This document shows, piece by piece, positions 63,801 to 64,000 of a DNA stretch of 64,000 bases. The notes under the pieces are model-generated. The model did no database searches and was not told the DNA's origin. It saw only the letters and a list, made by a program, of their open reading frames with translations. Positions within the stretch are counted from its first letter, which is position 1; each line of letters starts with the position of its first letter. This DNA comes from Amyelois transitella (Eukaryota; Arthropoda; Insecta; Lepidoptera; Pyralidae): positions 1,677,001 to 1,741,000 of the forward strand of contig NC_083507.1 of the NCBI RefSeq assembly GCF_032362555.1, read 5' to 3'. The translations under genes were made by a program, and so were the position numbers.

Positions 63801-64000
63801 ACTAGACTAACCACTAAGAAAACGAAGAAATATTTATTGTAATGAATATTTAACATACATATAGGTGCGTCTTTATCCCTCGCGGGGTAGACAGAGCCAA
63901 TAATCTTGAAAAGTTTGATAGGTCACGTTCGGCTGTTAATGAAAATGTAACTTTCAGACAATCATCCCCAACCGAGTCCAAAGACTTGGTCATCGAGAAC
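51861..64000 (+). CDS. Gapvd1: GAPVD1 (RasGAP and VPS9 domain protein), N-terminal part, runs off the window
   Basis: Ten exons join in phase: 51861-52154, 54299-54522, 57524-57691, 58505-58717, 59581-59764, 60347-60454, 61482-61574, 62143-62249, 63063-63251 and 63958 to the edge, about 541 residues. GAPVD1 (RME-6 in worm) binds Rab5 on clathrin-coated vesicles through its VPS9 exchange domain. Animal homologues exceed 1,400 residues, so the VPS9 domain lies beyond this window. The N-terminus NIAELANQLRREKIFINSER aligns with human GAPVD1, and the RasGAP-like region follows (exons 2-5), with the hallmark LICPAIVRPEQHGV then IARFNLMQ. Exon 9 opens a low-complexity serine-rich linker (SSAGSLSSSGSMSSFSDG). 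The start is ATG 51861; ATG 51864 and 51888 are in frame, and an in-frame TGA at 51828 blocks anything earlier. Exon 4 has a duplicated donor, and a partial copy of exon 2 lies in intron 2. Confidence 0.95.
52896..52985 (+). mobile_element. L2-related fragment
   Basis: GTGAAAATGCTGCAGTG, GCTTCCGCTGCTTCTTC and a following GTAGTATAACT. Confidence 0.55.
53529..53581 (+). mobile_element. S1 5' remnant
   Basis: TGCCATACCGGCACTTTGGA and ATAGGACCATACC. Confidence 0.5.
53600..53905. repeat. Probable retroelement 3' region
   Basis: GGGGGAGTGTGGGACTTTTG, GGAGCTGCCGCCCTGCC and GGCGCGACTTTACCGGG. Weak similarity to 5128-5215 (GGGAGTGTCAGACTTTTACT). Family uncertain. Confidence 0.4.
54129..54258 (-). 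mobile_element. RTE 3' fragment, target duplication likely
   Basis: CATACATACATAAAATCACG to CATCCACATTCATAACTC. AGGAAGTA flanks at 54121-54128 and 54259-54266. It lies 40 bases before Gapvd1 exon 2. Confidence 0.85.
54586..54857 (+). mobile_element. S1, full length, expanded 5' hairpin
   Basis: GTAATAGTGCCG (54582-54593) pairs with CGGCACTATTAC (54603-54614). The body shares rare changes with the copy at 42394 (CTTAGGATTCC, AATCTCGGTTC). Confidence 0.9.
54949..55178 (+). mobile_element. L2 3' end
   Basis: TCTCTCGTCCACATT, GGTGCAGTGCAGTTTGTTAC, TTGACGTCAACCAATGTTG and TTTTGAATTTGAAAG. Confidence 0.8.
55194..55333 (+). pseudogene. Decayed partial copy of Gapvd1 exon 2
   Basis: Matches the last ~125 bases of exon 2 and its donor (54398-54530), sharing TCTCTGGGCTGTACGGCAGC, CTGTTGGCTGTCA and ATCAAACATCA. 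It carries several substitutions, an indel, and a donor changed from AA|GTAAGT to AAGCAAGT, so it should not splice. Confidence 0.88.
55450..55698 (+). mobile_element. S1, diverged
   Basis: CCGTGCGGTTCCCGGCACTA to GGGATGTAGACGTAATTATA. Confidence 0.86.
55890..56184 (+). mobile_element. S1, full length, 5' hairpin duplicated, target duplication
   Basis: Flanked by AGTGTACACAC at 55879-55889 and 56185-56195. The first ~20 bases (TTGCCGTTTGGTTCCCGGCA) occur twice in tandem. Confidence 0.92.
56557..56763 (-). mobile_element. H2 Helitron-like / dispersed repeat
   Basis: CTAGCTGTCCCAGCAAATGT start. The second half (TCTCAGACCTACTCTCAATA) matches 45700-45892. Confidence 0.6.
56925..57135 (-). mobile_element. 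H2 Helitron-like element
   Basis: AGAGGCCGCCCGCGACTTCG to TTTATAATATTAGTAGGAT. Copy of 47800-47982 with the far end intact. Confidence 0.75.
57885..58085. repeat. Interspersed repeat fragments
   Basis: CTTTTCATTCCTGTAAAAAC and TAAATTCGCGCGTGTAAATG resemble 8575-8715 and 9295. Confidence 0.45.
58090..58352 (-). mobile_element. S2 tRNA-derived SINE, full length
   Basis: On the minus strand it begins with a tRNA-like head: A box GTGGCGCAGCGGTAG and B box GGGTTCGAATCCC-type. The unrelated body and end GTAATTTGTCCCGTATATAT follow. Confidence 0.88.
58724..58782 (-). mobile_element. S1 3' fragment that duplicated a splice donor
   Basis: 59 bp, 5'-truncated, flanked by CATTCCAGGTACAG at 58710-58723 and 58783-58796. 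The duplication contains the Gapvd1 exon 4 donor. Confidence 0.92.
58822..59143 (-). mobile_element. S1 with internal tandem duplication
   Basis: The 3' third is present twice (58822-58917 and about 58918-58985), then the body to GGTGCCGGGAACCACTCGGC. Confidence 0.85.
59178..59527 (-). mobile_element. S1 split by an RTE insertion
   Basis: S1 parts are 59178-59408 and 59482-59527. The RTE insert and duplicated target lie between. Confidence 0.9.
59409..59481 (-). mobile_element. RTE tail inserted in S1, with target duplication
   Basis: AGTTGTCCTA at 59399-59408 and 59482-59491 is host S1 sequence. The insert carries CACGCCTCTATCCCGGAGGG. Confidence 0.9.
59785..60015 (+). mobile_element. L2 3' end
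   Basis: CTCTCGTCCACATTCTAAGT, GCTGCGGTGCAGTTTGTTAC, TTGACGTCAACCAATGTTG and AATTTTTGAATTG. Confidence 0.8.
60028..60180 (-). mobile_element. L2-related 3' end, opposite orientation
   Basis: AGAAAAGATTTATTTTCAAA, CCGGTTCCAAAGCGCATGTG and AACTACACTGCAGCATTTTC. Confidence 0.78.
60748..60775 (+). mobile_element. H2 5' end, interrupted by S1
   Basis: ATCCTACTAATATTATAAAT then GCGAAAGTTTG, followed at once by S1. Confidence 0.6.
60776..61012 (+). mobile_element. S1, 5' few bases missing
   Basis: TGGTTCCCGGTACCAATAAA to GGGATGTGGACGTGATTATA. Confidence 0.86.
61062..61290 (+). mobile_element. S1, 3' end truncated
   Basis: GCCGTGTGGTTACCGGCACC to CACTGTTGACTCTGTCTATA. Confidence 0.85.
61307..61430 (-). 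mobile_element. RTE 3' fragment
   Basis: ACATACATACATAAAATCAC to CATTCATAACTCTCTTCATT, 50 bases before Gapvd1 exon 7. Confidence 0.86.
61778..61829 (+). mobile_element. L2 tail fragment
   Basis: CCCATAATAATGAATAAAAG and TTTTGAATTTGAATTTGG. Confidence 0.6.
61836..62095 (-). mobile_element. S2 tRNA-derived SINE, full length
   Basis: The minus-strand head has A box GTGGCGCAGCGGTAA and B box GGTTCGATTCCCGG. The body is as at 58090. Confidence 0.88.
62510..62899 (-). mobile_element. S1 with internal tandem duplication
   Basis: The 5' half is present twice (about 62630-62748 and 62749-62870). Both copies share the private changes GATTCATATAGTGACAGG and CCTTTGTCGCC. The 3' end is RTE-like (CATCACGCCACTTTCCTGTC). 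Confidence 0.85.
62928..63030 (+). mobile_element. RTE 3' remnant, degenerate
   Basis: GAAGAAGTATGCAAGGACC and CTGCCTACCCTTCCGAGAAA. It reaches to 32 bases before Gapvd1 exon 9. Confidence 0.6.
63297..63673 (+). repeat. Direct repeats flanking an S1 copy in Gapvd1 intron 9
   Basis: CATATTCAGG(G/A)TGA...GGACGATT...GAGTGGTA is at 63297-63357 and again at 63618-63673, offset 321 bases, on either side of S1. Confidence 0.8.
63366..63614 (-). mobile_element. S1, near full length
   Basis: ACATACATACATACATATGG tail to GTGCCAGGAACCACACGGCA. Confidence 0.9.
63853..63940 (-). mobile_element. S1 3' fragment
   Basis: CATACATATAGGTGCGTCTT, CCCTCGCGGGGTAGACAGAG and GGTCACGTTCGGCTGTTA. It ends 18 bases before Gapvd1 exon 10. 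Confidence 0.82.

Overview
The window looks like nuclear DNA from a moth or butterfly (Lepidoptera). The genes have small exons and GT-AG introns and encode conserved animal proteins. The space between exons is packed with repeat types typical of lepidopteran genomes: Helitron-like elements ending in a hairpin plus CTAG, tRNA-derived SINEs, and a roughly 280-bp SINE-like family with an (ATGT)n tail. Species cannot be fixed from the sequence alone.

Layout. 1-13,900: no gene recognised; mostly repeats, including a complete hAT-type MITE (9843-10137). 13,971-16,719 (+): the last four exons of a CAP-domain (GAPR-1-like) protein. 17,000-20,980: AT-rich, little to report. 21,352-21,732 (-): intronless RNA polymerase II subunit RPB9. 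23,354-25,333 (+): ribosomal protein S23 in four coding exons, with a probable box C/D snoRNA in intron 3. 25,800-31,250: repeats, including the largest LINE remnant. 31,314-50,710 (-): a MAP kinase kinase 7 gene (fly hemipterous), with 13 well-supported exons and one tentative 3' exon. 51,861-64,000 (+): the first ten exons of GAPVD1, a Rab5 regulator with an N-terminal RasGAP-like domain; it runs off the right edge. hep and Gapvd1 are head to head, with 1,150 bp between their start codons.

The genes do not form one pathway. RPB9 and RpS23 are housekeeping genes. hep feeds the JNK cascade, Gapvd1 acts in endocytosis, and the CAP protein belongs to a mostly secreted or Golgi-associated family.

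Repeat names used below. S1: the ~280-bp SINE-like family; its plus strand starts near GCCGTGTGGTTCCCGGCAC and ends GGGATATAGACGTGA(ATGT)n. RTE: 3' fragments of a non-LTR retrotransposon, usually 5'-truncated, ending GGGAAAGAGGCGTGA(ATGT)n. H1: Helitron-like element running from TCTATACTAATATTATAAAG to CTAG. H2: related elements with the same style of ends. S2: tRNA-derived SINE. L2: 3' ends of a second retroelement, with tail repeats such as TTTGAA.

Most notable observations: S1 and RTE share a 3' stem-loop that differs by a compensating base pair, implying a SINE-LINE partnership; three separate exons in two genes have partial copies lying in the adjacent intron, one of them a 163-bp-period array; and an S1 insertion has duplicated a splice donor of Gapvd1. 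No bacterial-style system, CRISPR array or virus was seen.
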